Shown: positions 25,782-34,658, numbered from the stretch's first letter. The stretch: 64,000 bases of DNA from Melghirimyces thermohalophilus (GCF_900102685.1 NZ_FMZA01000013.1:39043-103042), one strand, 5' to 3'. Notes: a model not told the origin generated them from the letters alone. Made by a program: numbers and translations.

Positions 25782-26834
25782 ATGAAGTCGCTTAACCTTT
25801 ATGGAAAACAGGATATTCGTTTTGAAGAATCACCTGAACCCGTCATCAAAAAAGCGGATGAAGTAATCATCAAGATCAAGGCAGTCGGAATTTGCGGTTC
25901 AGATATCTCCAGATACAAAAAATTGGGACCCTATGTGGAAGGCATGACATTTGGTCACGAGTTTTCAGGAGTAGTGACAGAGATTGGATCAGAGGTTCGA
26001 GGTATTCAGCTGGGAGACCGTGTTGCAGCCTGTCCGACTTTCTATTGTGGTGAATGTGAAAGTTGTCGTAAAGGGGAATTATCACGCTGCAAAAAGCTAA
26101 CTGTCATCGGTGCACGTCACCCCGGTGCATATGCAGAATATGTGAAGTTGCCAGCAGAAAATATCGTCCCACTTCCGGACAATGTTGATTTCGATACAGC
26201 TGCTTTGATTGAGCCTTCATCCGTTGTTGCCCATGGATATTACCGCACACGTATTCAGCCAGGTGCAGAAGTAGCCGTTATGGGGTGCGGAAGCATTGGA
26301 CTGCTCGCTGTTCAATGGGCAAAAATATTTGGTGCAAAAAAAGTTTATGCGATTGATATTGATGATTCCAAGTTGGATATTGCAAAAGAAGTTGGAGCGG
26401 ACATATTAATCAATTCATTAGAAAATCCAGCTCATACACAGCTTCTGGAGCAAACAGATGGTAACGGTGTTGATTTAGCGGTAGAATCAGCGGGATCCCC
26501 AATCACGTCCGCACAGGTTCTCGCTTTGCCAAAAAAAGGCGGAGAGGTCGTTTTTATGGGTATCCCGTATGCAGATGTCCATATCGAACGGTTCTACTTT
26601 GAAAAAATAGTGAGAAACGAATTGAGAGTGTTGGGATCATGGAATGCTATTTCCTCTCCATTTCCAGGAAAAGAATGGAATTCTTCTATTCACTATATGA
26701 GTACGGGTCAAATTAATGTAAAGCCCATGATTTCTTATCGGTTGAAATTGGAAGAAGGTCCTGAAACATTTGATCAGATAATCAATAAAAAAGGATCCTA
26801 TGTAAAGGTTTTGTTTTATCCCGAGATCAGGTAA
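25782..26834 (+). CDS. gatD: Galactitol-1-phosphate 5-dehydrogenase-like enzyme
   Basis: 350-residue zinc MDR enzyme. Zinc-site motifs AVGICGSDISRY, FGHEFSG and CGECESCRKGELSRC; cofactor motif VMGCGSIGLLAVQWAK. The C-terminal stretch LRVLGSWNAISSPFPGKEW closely matches the LTVIGSWMNYSSPWPGQEW region of E. coli GatD, which separates it from generic sorbitol dehydrogenases. Oxidises a polyol phosphate to a keto-sugar phosphate. ATG 25782 is 13 bases after the small membrane gene. No tagatose-6-phosphate kinase or aldolase gene is in the window, so the product may instead be a pentulose phosphate. Confidence 0.85.
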   Translation: MKSLNLYGKQDIRFEESPEPVIKKADEVIIKIKAVGICGSDISRYKKLGPYVEGMTFGHEFSGVVTEIGSEVRGIQLGDRVAACPTFYCGECESCRKGELSRCKKLTVIGARHPGAYAEYVKLPAENIVPLPDNVDFDTAALIEPSSVVAHGYYRTRIQPGAEVAVMGCGSIGLLAVQWAKIFGAKKVYAIDIDDSKLDIAKEVGADILINSLENPAHTQLLEQTDGNGVDLAVESAGSPITSAQVLALPKKGGEVVFMGIPYADVHIERFYFEKIVRNELRVLGSWNAISSPFPGKEWNSSIHYMSTGQINVKPMISYRLKLEEGPETFDQIINKKGSYVKVLFYPEIR

Positions 26835-27018
26835 GAAGCGCATCAGCCTTTGGAGTTTTGGAATGTGGATGGTGGGACCCAAGGAGGATCGGTGTGGGAC
26901 GGAGTTTTTCAAGTCCGCAGTGTCCAACGTTTAAAACAAGAAAATAACCTTCAGCTTCTACCTTGAATGGTGGCTTCTGCTAAAGGGGAGAATTTACACA
27001 GATATATGGACTTGAATT

Positions 27019-27389
27019 TATCGTCTGCAACCGTATTACGGGTATATTCGAATGATCACCGTTCTTTGACGTGAAGGAACCGTGGCCATCCGAAAACGTG
27101 TCCGTAGGCTGATGCGCGAGCTTAGAATCCGTTCGGTCATTCGCAAAAAACGGTCTTTTACGGACGGAAGGCATCTCTCCTTTTTCCGGACCGGTTGAAT
27201 CGAAAGTTTACCGCCGAGGCTCCGTTGCTTCGTCTCGTGACGGATATTACCTACGTTCGAATCGGGAACGACTTTGCTTATCTATCGGTGGTGCAGGATT
27301 TGTACAACAATAAGGAAGGACTTTTTTCGATCGATGCTCACCTTGGCAGGCCCTCTTCGGATGTGGCAGATGCAATCTGTACCCATTAG
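27019..27389 (+). pseudogene. IS3-family transposase orfB relic
   Basis: Two frames show a decayed IS3 (IS150-like) OrfB. The frame from 27019 reads YRLQPYYGYIRMITVL, an in-frame TGA, then IRKRVRRLMRELRIRSVIRK, the usual helix-turn-helix region before the catalytic core. After a frameshift near 27190 it continues NRKFTAEAPLLRLVTDITYV and FAYLSVVQDLYNN, which includes the first catalytic aspartate (TDITY). The 5' orfA, the rest of the DDE domain and both ends are missing. It lies just after the polyol PTS operon and may mark the edge of that insertion. Confidence 0.8.
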
Positions 27390-27405
27390 GGCCTTCGTTC
27401 GGATC

Positions 27406-27708
27406 CTACGCTTCCTTTTCCCTAACCAACCGTTCGATACTTTGAATCACCCAATCCAGAAAATCATTGACTTCGTCCACATCATAGCCCCAGAGCATTC
27501 GCTTGAACTCTTGGTTGTGGATGTCGAGGGGTTAGCAACTGTTTGCCCCCAGGAATTACTGGCACGCCTTGTTCCAATGTCCACTCCTCTTTCCGGACCA
27601 AGATTTCATAGCTTTCGATCACCTTCCGCATGTAAGCATCCACTTCTTTACGATTATAACCGCGAAAAGCTCGGTGAAACTCTTGGTTGTGAAGCTCCAG
27701 GGGGCCAT
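27406..27708 (-). pseudogene. Frameshifted gene with two DivIVA-like domains
   Basis: Read on the minus strand, two adjacent frames encode DivIVA N-terminal-type repeats. The first (about 27700-27565) reads LELHNQEFHRAFRGYNRKEV then DAYMRKVIESYEILVRKEE; the second (about 27525-27406) reads PLDIHNQEFKRMLWGYDVDE then VNDFLDWVIQSIERLVREKE and ends at TAG. The likely start ATG at 27708 with AGGGAGAG upstream is out of frame with the first repeat by one base in a C run, and the two repeats are in different frames. DivIVA/GpsB domains recruit cell-division and wall-synthesis proteins at curved membrane. Confidence 0.75.
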
Positions 27709-27999
27709 CTTATTATTCTCTCCCTTTTCCTTGAATGATTACTATGATGTAACCCCCACACCACCAGATATTTTAAAATATCCAGCCTTCTGCGAAAGTA
27801 AGTTCAAATGTAAGGTTCTTTCAGTTCAAATTTCGACATTGTTGCGGGTGGGGCATATTGATTCTGCCCAATAAATACCAAAGCAGGATTTTGTTACGGT
27901 TTTGTGTTCAAGAGCCGGCTTTTCTCTATTCCACCAGGAAAACTGCCTCCTCGAAGGGTAATAGATATAATAGTAGTTCGATCAGAAAGGAGGATTCGT
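27709..27999. other. Intergenic region before the lipoprotein gene
   Basis: About 290 AT-rich bases. The only clear signal is a perfect -10 TATAAT at 27966-27971 for the following gene; no matching -35 hexamer is evident. No coding frame recognised. Confidence 0.5.
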
Positions 28000-29091
28000 A
28001 TGCGGTGGATCGGAGTGGTTCTGACATTGTTGTTGGCAGTTTCCTGCGCTGGACCTCTTGATCCGGGGACCGGTTCGGAGGGAACAGGGAAGACGAAACA
28101 ACGGGAAACCCAGCAGAAGAAAGGAAAGGTGGAGGAGATCGCGACCGGGTTGCAGGTCCCTTGGTCCTTGGTGGTGACCGAACAGCATATCTATATCAGC
28201 GAACGCGGCGGGGCCATCGTCGAGTTGCCGCGGGAAGGGGGGAAGTGGAAACGGCGACAGCTGAGGTTAAAAAAGGCCGTTCACCACGAGGGTGAGGGCG
28301 GGTTTCTCGGGATCGCTGCCCATCCGGAGTTTGAGGAAAATGGTCAGCTCTATGCGTATCACACCTACCGAGATGAGGGAAAGACGCGGAACCGACTGAT
28401 TCTCCTCAAACGGGAGGAGGGGGTTTGGAAGGAGAAACAAGCGTTGCTGGAGGGAATCCCAGGCGGCTTTATCCACAACGGGGGTCGGCTGGGAATCGGT
28501 CCAGATGGAAAATTATACATCACGACGGGGGATGCAGGAAAGGAGGAGCATGCGCAAAACCGGAACAGTCTAGCGGGAAAGATTCTCCGCATGAACTTGG
28601 ATGGATCTGTGCCCGAGGACAACCCTTTTCCCGACTCCCTTGTCTACAGCTATGGACACCGCAACCCGCAAGGGCTGGCCTGGACGGAGGAGGGTGTCCT
28701 GTACAGTGCGGAACATGGCCCCTCGGGTGATGAATCGGGCCGGGATGAAATCAATCGGATCGAAGCGGGTAAAAACTACGGATGGCCGATCATCACCGGA
28801 GATGAGAAAAGGAAGGGAATGATCTCTCCCCAGTACCAGTCGGGAGAAGACACATGGGCGCCTTCCGGGTTGACCTTTCTGGAGGGGAAGTTGTACATCG
28901 CCGGACTCCGCGGAGAAGAGGTGCGCTTCTTCGCCACGGGCAAAAAGGAATCTGGACGGATCTTTACGGGAAAGGGGCGCTTGCGGGATATCGTCGCTGT
29001 AGATGGAACTCTCTATGTGTTGACCAACAACACCGATGGGAGGGGAAGTCCCAAAAAAGGGGACGATCGGTTGTTTAAATTAGCGCCGTGA
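28000..29091 (+). CDS. PQQ-type sugar dehydrogenase-like lipoprotein
   Basis: 363-residue predicted lipoprotein. The signal peptide VVLTLLLAVSC ends in a lipobox (AVSC, cysteine about residue 16), then a linker rich in G, T, K and Q. The body is a six-bladed beta-propeller of the soluble glucose/aldose sugar dehydrogenase (YliI/GSDH) family, with GFLGIAAHPEF, GRLGIGPDGKLYITTGD, GHRNPQGLAW and EHGPSGDESGRDEINRI. The family oxidises aldoses with PQQ; whether this host makes PQQ is unknown. Start ATG 28000 fixed by AAAGGAGG 7 bases upstream. Confidence 0.88.
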   Translation: MRWIGVVLTLLLAVSCAGPLDPGTGSEGTGKTKQRETQQKKGKVEEIATGLQVPWSLVVTEQHIYISERGGAIVELPREGGKWKRRQLRLKKAVHHEGEGGFLGIAAHPEFEENGQLYAYHTYRDEGKTRNRLILLKREEGVWKEKQALLEGIPGGFIHNGGRLGIGPDGKLYITTGDAGKEEHAQNRNSLAGKILRMNLDGSVPEDNPFPDSLVYSYGHRNPQGLAWTEEGVLYSAEHGPSGDESGRDEINRIEAGKNYGWPIITGDEKRKGMISPQYQSGEDTWAPSGLTFLEGKLYIAGLRGEEVRFFATGKKESGRIFTGKGRLRDIVAVDGTLYVLTNNTDGRGSPKKGDDRLFKLAP

Positions 29092-29143
29092 ATGGGGGAG
29101 AGCGGGTGATCACGATCAGACCGGAGACTCACCTGGGATCTTC

Positions 29144-29290
29144 TTAAACGGAGGCCCGTTGCAACTTCTCCTCGTATTCACCCAGTTCCTCTTGTGGGGG
29201 AGATCCGGTACATATTCAATCTTAAATCCCAAATACCCATACAGCATAGCGATCAAGGGACTGATCTACGCCAGGAATGCAAAAGGGGGC
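29144..29290 (-). pseudogene. C-terminal fragment of a permease
   Basis: Minus-strand frame from about 29290 reads TAPPFAFLA, an in-frame stop, then ISPLIAMLYGYLGFKIEY VPDLP, which looks like a last membrane helix and short tail of a secondary transporter. After a frameshift the tail continues EELGEYEEKLQRASV and ends at the TAA at 29144-29146. Only about 45 residues remain; the family (perhaps amino acid permease or sodium:solute symporter) cannot be fixed. Confidence 0.5.
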
Positions 29291-29394
29291 GCAGTTGAGC
29301 TTAGAGATACCCAAGGTTGCTGTCATAAAGGCTCGACACAGGCCCATAATGATTCAAATGTATTGTGTATGGAACTAGAATGATAAAAAATAGG

Positions 29395-29560
29395 CAAAGG
29401 AGTTTACCCGCATGGAAGGCTAAAAAACCGAGTTATCTCGCCGTCGTCTATACCGATGTGATTCAAGGCATCATCCTGTTCGTCGGATTTGTCACACTTA
29501 CCGTTCTCACATGGGTCAAGGTAGGCGGAATCCACGCTTTCTCAGAAACCTTGCCAAAAG
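29395..29560 (+). pseudogene. Fragment of a sodium:solute symporter
   Basis: Plus-strand frame around 29420-29550 reads KPSYLAVVYTDVIQGIILFV then GFVTLTVLTWVKVGGIHAFS, the TM5-6 region of SSS-family (PutP-like) transporters (the YTDVIQ motif is typical). No N-terminal or C-terminal parts are present. Its 3' end runs directly into the antisense of the truncated D-aminoacylase gene, so it marks a recombination joint at about 29550-29580. Confidence 0.65.
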
Positions 29561-30485
29561 GAATGACCTCCTTTATTCCTCCTTCAAGCACCCAAGGAGG
29601 AAGCAAAGTGGTTAGCATTGTGGAACCGGCGTCGTAGGGATAAACATCGCACGTGACATCGAATCCCCTGGCCCGGGCATCATCGATCAGATTCATCGCA
29701 TCCATCACCTGGCCCCAGTTTCTCCTGCCAGCCGCTTTTAGGTGGCTGATGTGGAGGGGGACACCGCTTTTTTCCGCGATCCAGATCACCTCCCTTACTG
29801 AGGGAAGTAGGTTGTTTCCTTCCCCTCGAATATGGGTGGACAACAAGCCGTTATATTTGGTGAGGACTGTGCATAATTCCGCCAGCTCTTCCTTGGAGGT
29901 GTAGCTCCCAGGAGCGTAAAGAAGTCCGATGGACAGGCCGATGGCTCCATCCTTCAGCCCTTCTTCCAGTAATTTTTTCATCCCTTCGATCTCTTTTGGA
30001 GAAGCAGGCCGGTCAGCGAACCCCATCACGGCGATTCGTAAGGCACCGTGGGCGACATAGGTCGCCAAGTTGTCGGAGGGGTGATGTTGTTTGACATAGT
30101 CCATATATTGCCCAACCGTTTCCCAAGGCCAATCCCAGTCGGTTTTTCCCAGGACCGGCTCAACATAACTACGCAGCAGTTCTCCGTGCTCTCTGAAAAA
30201 AGGTGCTGGTGCCAAGCCGCAGTTGCCGATTACTTCCGTGGTGACCCCTTGTTGGAGTTTGATTTCGCTATGGGGGTGATCGAGGATCATGAGATCCGAA
30301 TGGCAATGGCCGTCGATAAATCCGGGTGCGATCACCTGACCGCAGGCATCAATCCTTTGTCGTCCCTTTTGTTGAACACGTCCCACTTCAACGATGGTTC
30401 CATCCTTCACCCCGATATCGCCGAAAAACCAGGGGTTTCCCGTCCCGTCAATGATCCGTCCATTTTGGATGACCAGGTCCAGCAT
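29463..30485 (-). pseudogene. D-aminoacylase (N-acyl-D-amino-acid deacylase), 3' truncated
   Basis: Zinc amidohydrolase family that releases D-amino acids from N-acyl forms. Normal members have about 480-530 residues; this frame has 340, and its last 35 or so are the antisense of the symporter fragment. The intact part shows VIQNGRIIDGTGNPWF, the metal motif APGFIDGHCHSD, GVTTEVIGNCG, the STHIRGE and LHISHLKAAG histidines and CDVYPYDAGSTML. The C-terminal third, carrying the later catalytic aspartate region, is gone, so it is probably inactive. ATG 30485 follows TAGGAGGGA. It lies 12 bases after the D-threonine-aldolase-like gene, with which it was an operon. Confidence 0.75.
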
Positions 30486-30497
30486 CGATGTTCCCTC

Positions 30498-31589
30498 CTA
30501 GGATAGATGGCCTCTCGCGCTTACTTCCCAAGCTTCGTATTCACCGTGGTCTTTCTCTAAGTAGATCCGGTTGTGCAGGTTGACGGTGCTGCAGATATGG
30601 TTGGGGATGATCCGGAGGCGGTCCCCGACTTGAAAGGAATGGTCCGGGGTCACTTTCAACATGCCGTGTTCCTCCGTCATCCGTTCGAATACGACATCCG
30701 GATAGCCCACCACGTGGCCAAACCCGGTCATGTGATGAGGGGGGGTATTTGGCTGCACATCGGTGGCAAAGGTTTTACTCCCCCCGTCGATCACGATGCG
30801 ATCATCTGAAGGCCGACTTACCACGGTGACGAGAACCGATGCAGCGCAATCATCCAGGGAGGAGACTCCCAGCTGGGCTTGCATTCGGTCATAAAACACA
30901 TAAGTGCCGGGCCTGACTTCGGTTACCCCGTCCACCTTCGCGGCGTGGGCAGCGGTAGGGGTTGAACCTACACTGACATCGCGAATGGGAACCCCCTGCT
31001 CCCGAATCCGCTTTGCCAGGGAAGCCATCATGTTGCCTTCTTCGATGCCGGCCCGTTCCAAGTCCAAGGTAGGTTTTCCTTGAAGCAGCGCCCCGCGGAA
31101 GGTGTAGATCCCGGTTAAACGGAGGGCGGGGAGATTGTGGATCACCTGAGCCAGTTCCACGGCTTGATCATAGGGGATGCCGGTTCTTTTCAATCCGGTA
31201 TCCACTTCCAGGCGAACTTGGAGGGGGCGTTGATCAGCTTCCGCCATCGCTGAGAGTTTCTCCGCTCCCATCAGACTGTCTACACCGATGGTCAAATCCG
31301 TCATGCGGTTTAATCGCTGAACGCGTTCAATTTTGGTTTCACCGATGATGGGGTAGGCGATAAAAATGTTCGAGAGCCCGTGCTGAGCCATCACCTCTGC
31401 TTCGGAAACTTTGGCAGTAGTGATGCCGACGGCACCATCGTTCAGTTGCTTTTTAGCGATCCGCGGGATTTTGTGAGTTTTGGTGTGGGGGCGAAGCTTT
31501 ACGTTGTATGGGCGAAGCGTTTCCGCCATTTGGTGGATGTTGTTGGCCAATTTATCCGGGTCGATGACGAGACAGGGTGTTTCCAACAT
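30498..31589 (-). CDS. D-threonine aldolase-like PLP enzyme
   Basis: 363-residue fold-type III PLP protein (alanine racemase N-terminal barrel plus D-serine dehydratase-like C-terminal domain). The PLP lysine is in LRPHTKTHK near residue 37, and the HICSTVNLHNRIYL segment near 340 has the histidine and cysteine expected for the metal site. The family includes D-threonine aldolase and D-serine dehydratase. Start ATG 31589 is set by AGGAGGT 6 bases upstream; an upstream frame lacks a ribosome site. The neighbouring D-aminoacylase suggests D-amino acid catabolism. Confidence 0.85.
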   Translation of the reverse strand: MLETPCLVIDPDKLANNIHQMAETLRPYNVKLRPHTKTHKIPRIAKKQLNDGAVGITTAKVSEAEVMAQHGLSNIFIAYPIIGETKIERVQRLNRMTDLTIGVDSLMGAEKLSAMAEADQRPLQVRLEVDTGLKRTGIPYDQAVELAQVIHNLPALRLTGIYTFRGALLQGKPTLDLERAGIEEGNMMASLAKRIREQGVPIRDVSVGSTPTAAHAAKVDGVTEVRPGTYVFYDRMQAQLGVSSLDDCAASVLVTVVSRPSDDRIVIDGGSKTFATDVQPNTPPHHMTGFGHVVGYPDVVFERMTEEHGMLKVTPDHSFQVGDRLRIIPNHICSTVNLHNRIYLEKDHGEYEAWEVSARGHLS

Positions 31590-31713
31590 CGGTGTACCTC
31601 CTGTTTTTTTAGGGTGGGTTATACAAGATGTATTTGGATATTCCGAAGAGTAACACCTATCTTCCTTGGTTATCATGGAGACGGGTTTGCCGTCCCTTTT
31701 TTGACTTTTTGAT

Positions 31714-31743
31714 ATTATATGTCCAATCGGAATTGGAATTCAA
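31714..31743 (-). promoter_or_regulatory. Predicted promoter of the D-amino acid operon
   Basis: On the minus strand TTGAAT (31738-31743), an 18-base spacer and TATAAT (31714-31719). The spacer contains the imperfect palindrome CCAATTCCGATTGG, a possible operator. The rest of 31590-32028 holds no recognised gene. Confidence 0.6.
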
Positions 31744-32028
31744 TAGGATGCGGAGAGGAAGGGACGGTAAATACAGGTAGGAAAACAGGATTGAAAACAC
31801 CCGAAATCTCCCTCAGACGTTGGGTTTACACAAGGTTTTGCTGATATCGAAAGGGATGATATCCGGTTACACCACAGATTGCGTTTTTGTTGGAACGTGA
31901 CAAGGAAATGGGGAAGTAAAAGGGGCTATCCTGGGAGGTTTTTCGGTAGACGGCATCCGGGAACCGTGTGCCGCTAGAATAATGAGTAGCTAAAGATGAA
32001 TAATACCCGTGACAAAGGAGGTTGACCG

Positions 32029-33978
32029 ATGATGGCACGCAATGTGACCCAAAAATTGATTGGAGATCATCTGGTCTCTGGAGAGATGAAAACGGGTGAG
32101 GAGATCGGCATTCGGATCGATCAAACCTTGACCCAGGATGCAACCGGAACGTTGGTGATGCTGGAGTTAGAAGCGATGGGATTGGACCGGGTAAAGACCG
32201 AGATTTCCGCACAGTACGTCGATCACAACCTGTTGCAAGAGGATCATAAAAATGCGGACGACCATCTGTTTTTGCAAAGTGCCGCCCAACGTTTCGGTCT
32301 CTGGTTCAGCCGTCCAGGAAACGGTGTCAGCCACCCTGTCCATATGCAGCACCTCGGCAAGCCGGGAAAAACCATGGTGGGTTCCGATAGTCATACCTGT
32401 GCCAATGGTTCACTGGGGATGTTGGCTATCGGGTCCGGGGGGCTGGAAGTGGCTATGGCGATGGCAGGTGAGCCTTTTTACATTAAAATGCCTGAAGTGT
32501 GGGGGGTGAGGTTGACCGGGAAACTGCCAGAGTGGGTGAGTGCCAAGGACGTCATTCTGGAAATGTTGCGCCGCTACGGGGTATCCGGCGGTGTGGGAAA
32601 AGTATTTGAGTATCATGGGCCCGGGTTGGATTCCTTATCGGCGATGGATCGACATGTGATCGCTAATATGGGAGCAGAGTTGGGATGTACGACGACGGTC
32701 TTTCCCTCTGATGATGAAGTCCGCCGGTTTTTATACAGACAAGGGCGGGAGGCGGATTGGGTGTCCCTGCTGCCTGATGAGGGGGCTGAATACGATCGCG
32801 TGGTCGAACTGGACCTTACCCAGTTGGAACCTCTCATCGCGTTACCAGACAGCCCGGGAAATGTGGTTCCCGTTCGGGAGGTGGCCGGACGTCCGGTTTA
32901 CCAATCTTATATCGGTTCCTCTGCCAATCCGGGGTACCGTGATTTTGCTATTGCTGCAAAAATGGTGAAGGGACGTCAGGTGGTCGATACGGTTTCTTTT
33001 GATATCAACCCGACTTCGAGGCAGCTTTTAGAAAATCTGATGCAAGAGGGACTTCTCTTCGACCTGATTCAGTCTGGTGCGCGTTTGCACCAAGCGGGAT
33101 GCAACGGGTGCATCGGGATGGGACAGGCCCCGGCTACCGGCCGCAACAGCTTGCGGACGGTACCGCGCAATTTTCCCGGTCGCTCCGGGACCGTGGAAGA
33201 CAGCGTCTACCTGTGCAGCCCGGAAACGGCGACGGCATCCGCTTTAACAGGCAAAATCACGGATCCGCGGGATCTGGATATGGATTATCCTGTGTTGGAT
33301 GAACCGAAAAAGCCGGTGATCAACACGCAAATGTTGATGGAGCCGCCGTCGCCGGAGGAATCCCGGAAGGTCCAACTGGTGAAGGGGCCCAACATCTCCA
33401 CCATCCATGAGTTGGAGCCATTGGCTGATCCGCTGGAGGTGGAGGTGCTGTTAAAGGTAGGGGATGATATTTCCACTGATGAAATATTGCCGGCGGGCGC
33501 CCATGTGTTACCTTTCCGCAGCAACATTCCGCGAATCAGTGAATTTGCCTTCGGAATTGTTGATGACAGCTACGCGAAGCGGGCGATGGAAACATACGAC
33601 CAGGGGCGGCGACACGCTGTGGTCGGCGGAGAAAACTACGGTCAAGGTTCCAGTCGGGAACATGCGGCTTTAGCTCCTCAATACCTGGGATTGCGCCTGG
33701 TTGTAGCGAAAAGCTTTGCTCGCATTCACTGGCAAAATCTGATCAACTTCGGCGTCCTTCCCCTCACCTTTGACGATCCCGAAGGTTACGATCAATTAGA
33801 ACAAGGGGACGTTCTGATCCTCCCCCATCTGCAGAAAAGCATTGAACAGGGAAGAAAACTGACCGCTGAAGTAAAAGGGAGAAATCAGACGGTCGCTTTA
33901 AAACATGATCTCTCCCCCCGTCAAATAGACGTGATTCAGGCTGGAGGTTTGATCAACTGGGTGCGACAACGTCAATAG
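32029..33978 (+). CDS. Aconitate hydratase (monomeric, mitochondrial-type)
   Basis: 649-residue aconitase family protein. 4Fe-4S cysteines are in GSDSHTCANGSLG (about residue 124) and QAGCNGCIGMG (about 357 and 360). The C-terminal swivel domain has GDDISTDEILPAG, the ENYGQGSSREHAAL active-site loop and VAKSFARIHWQNLINFGVLPL. The length is that of the short bacterial/mitochondrial-like aconitases, not the 900-residue AcnA usual in Bacillus. It may isomerise citrate, or a related substrate such as homoaconitate or a methylated citrate. ATG ATG at 32029 follows AAAGGAGG. It stands alone with a terminator behind. Confidence 0.88.
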   Translation: MMARNVTQKLIGDHLVSGEMKTGEEIGIRIDQTLTQDATGTLVMLELEAMGLDRVKTEISAQYVDHNLLQEDHKNADDHLFLQSAAQRFGLWFSRPGNGVSHPVHMQHLGKPGKTMVGSDSHTCANGSLGMLAIGSGGLEVAMAMAGEPFYIKMPEVWGVRLTGKLPEWVSAKDVILEMLRRYGVSGGVGKVFEYHGPGLDSLSAMDRHVIANMGAELGCTTTVFPSDDEVRRFLYRQGREADWVSLLPDEGAEYDRVVELDLTQLEPLIALPDSPGNVVPVREVAGRPVYQSYIGSSANPGYRDFAIAAKMVKGRQVVDTVSFDINPTSRQLLENLMQEGLLFDLIQSGARLHQAGCNGCIGMGQAPATGRNSLRTVPRNFPGRSGTVEDSVYLCSPETATASALTGKITDPRDLDMDYPVLDEPKKPVINTQMLMEPPSPEESRKVQLVKGPNISTIHELEPLADPLEVEVLLKVGDDISTDEILPAGAHVLPFRSNIPRISEFAFGIVDDSYAKRAMETYDQGRRHAVVGGENYGQGSSREHAALAPQYLGLRLVVAKSFARIHWQNLINFGVLPLTFDDPEGYDQLEQGDVLILPHLQKSIEQGRKLTAEVKGRNQTVALKHDLSPRQIDVIQAGGLINWVRQRQ

Positions 33979-34008
33979 GTTCTCCCTCCCACTGGTGCTA
34001 ACCCATAC

Positions 34009-34047
34009 AGAACCCTTTCCGCCGACTGAGTGGGGAAGGGTTCTTTT
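34009..34047 (+). terminator. Terminator after the aconitase gene
   Basis: AGAACCCTTTCC (34009-34020) pairs with GGGAAGGGTTCT (34032-34043 region) with one G-U, followed by TTTT. Confidence 0.85.
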
Positions 34048-34058
34048 ATGCCCGATCG

Positions 34059-34176
34059 TTGGATCAAGCTTACAAGCAATACAAATCGATGCTGTTCGGT
34101 CTCGTTTATCGGATCTTGGGTATTGCCGCCCGATGCGGAAGACATTGTGCAAGATGTATTCGCACAATTCATGCAG
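34059..34176 (+). pseudogene. ECF sigma factor region-2 relic
   Basis: The frame from 34059 reads LDQAYKQYKSMLFGLVYRIL, the conserved N-terminus of an ECF sigma factor; after a frameshift near 34125 the frame reads DAEDIVQDVFAQFMQ, the region 2.2 core-binding helix. Nothing recognisable of region 4 follows. The remaining bases 34180-34650 hold no recognised gene, only a 7-base CGCCCCG/CGGGGCG stem at 34517-34555. The relic lies between the aconitase terminator and the acquired pyrimidine operon. Confidence 0.65.
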
Positions 34177-34658
34177 CCCCGTCTTTGGATTTGGGATTTC
34201 ACAGATAAGATAGATGGAGGCTTCGGATGGCGACAAAGAGAAGCGGAAAATGCACTCGCTTGGGCCGTCTTTCTACGAGTATCGGATTTATTGTCGTAGG
34301 AAGTACCGGTTGGAAGTCGGTTGAGTAGGGTACGTCGGGCCGGGGCCCGCGATTTTGTGGCTAGCGGGATGTAGGGGGACATTGATGGAGGGGGACTTAA
34401 CGGGTACTAACGTATCCGTATATAGTTTTCCCTGAAGGAGTGGAGCGAGTGGAACGCGGTGGAAGCGAATAGGAGGCAACCGAGGTAATTCGAGGTGAAT
34501 TAGGATGCACACCAATCGCCCCGTTGAAGGAAACGGATTTAACTGAAGCGGGGCGTTGTACCCTGAACCCGAGACAGCCGATTCAGATGTGACGGATTTC
34601 CACTCTGAAGTATGTACAAACCGGTCTAACATTACGTCTTAACAAGATACAAAATAAT

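Noticed and set aside
27274..27738. 154-residue plus-strand frame over the IS relic and DivIVA region
   Set aside because: Its second half is the antisense of the two DivIVA-like repeats, which are the meaningful reading.
34288..34632. Minus-strand 114-residue frame before the pyrimidine operon
   Set aside because: No ribosome site, no recognisable motif; considered as a transposase fragment but no catalytic motif seen.
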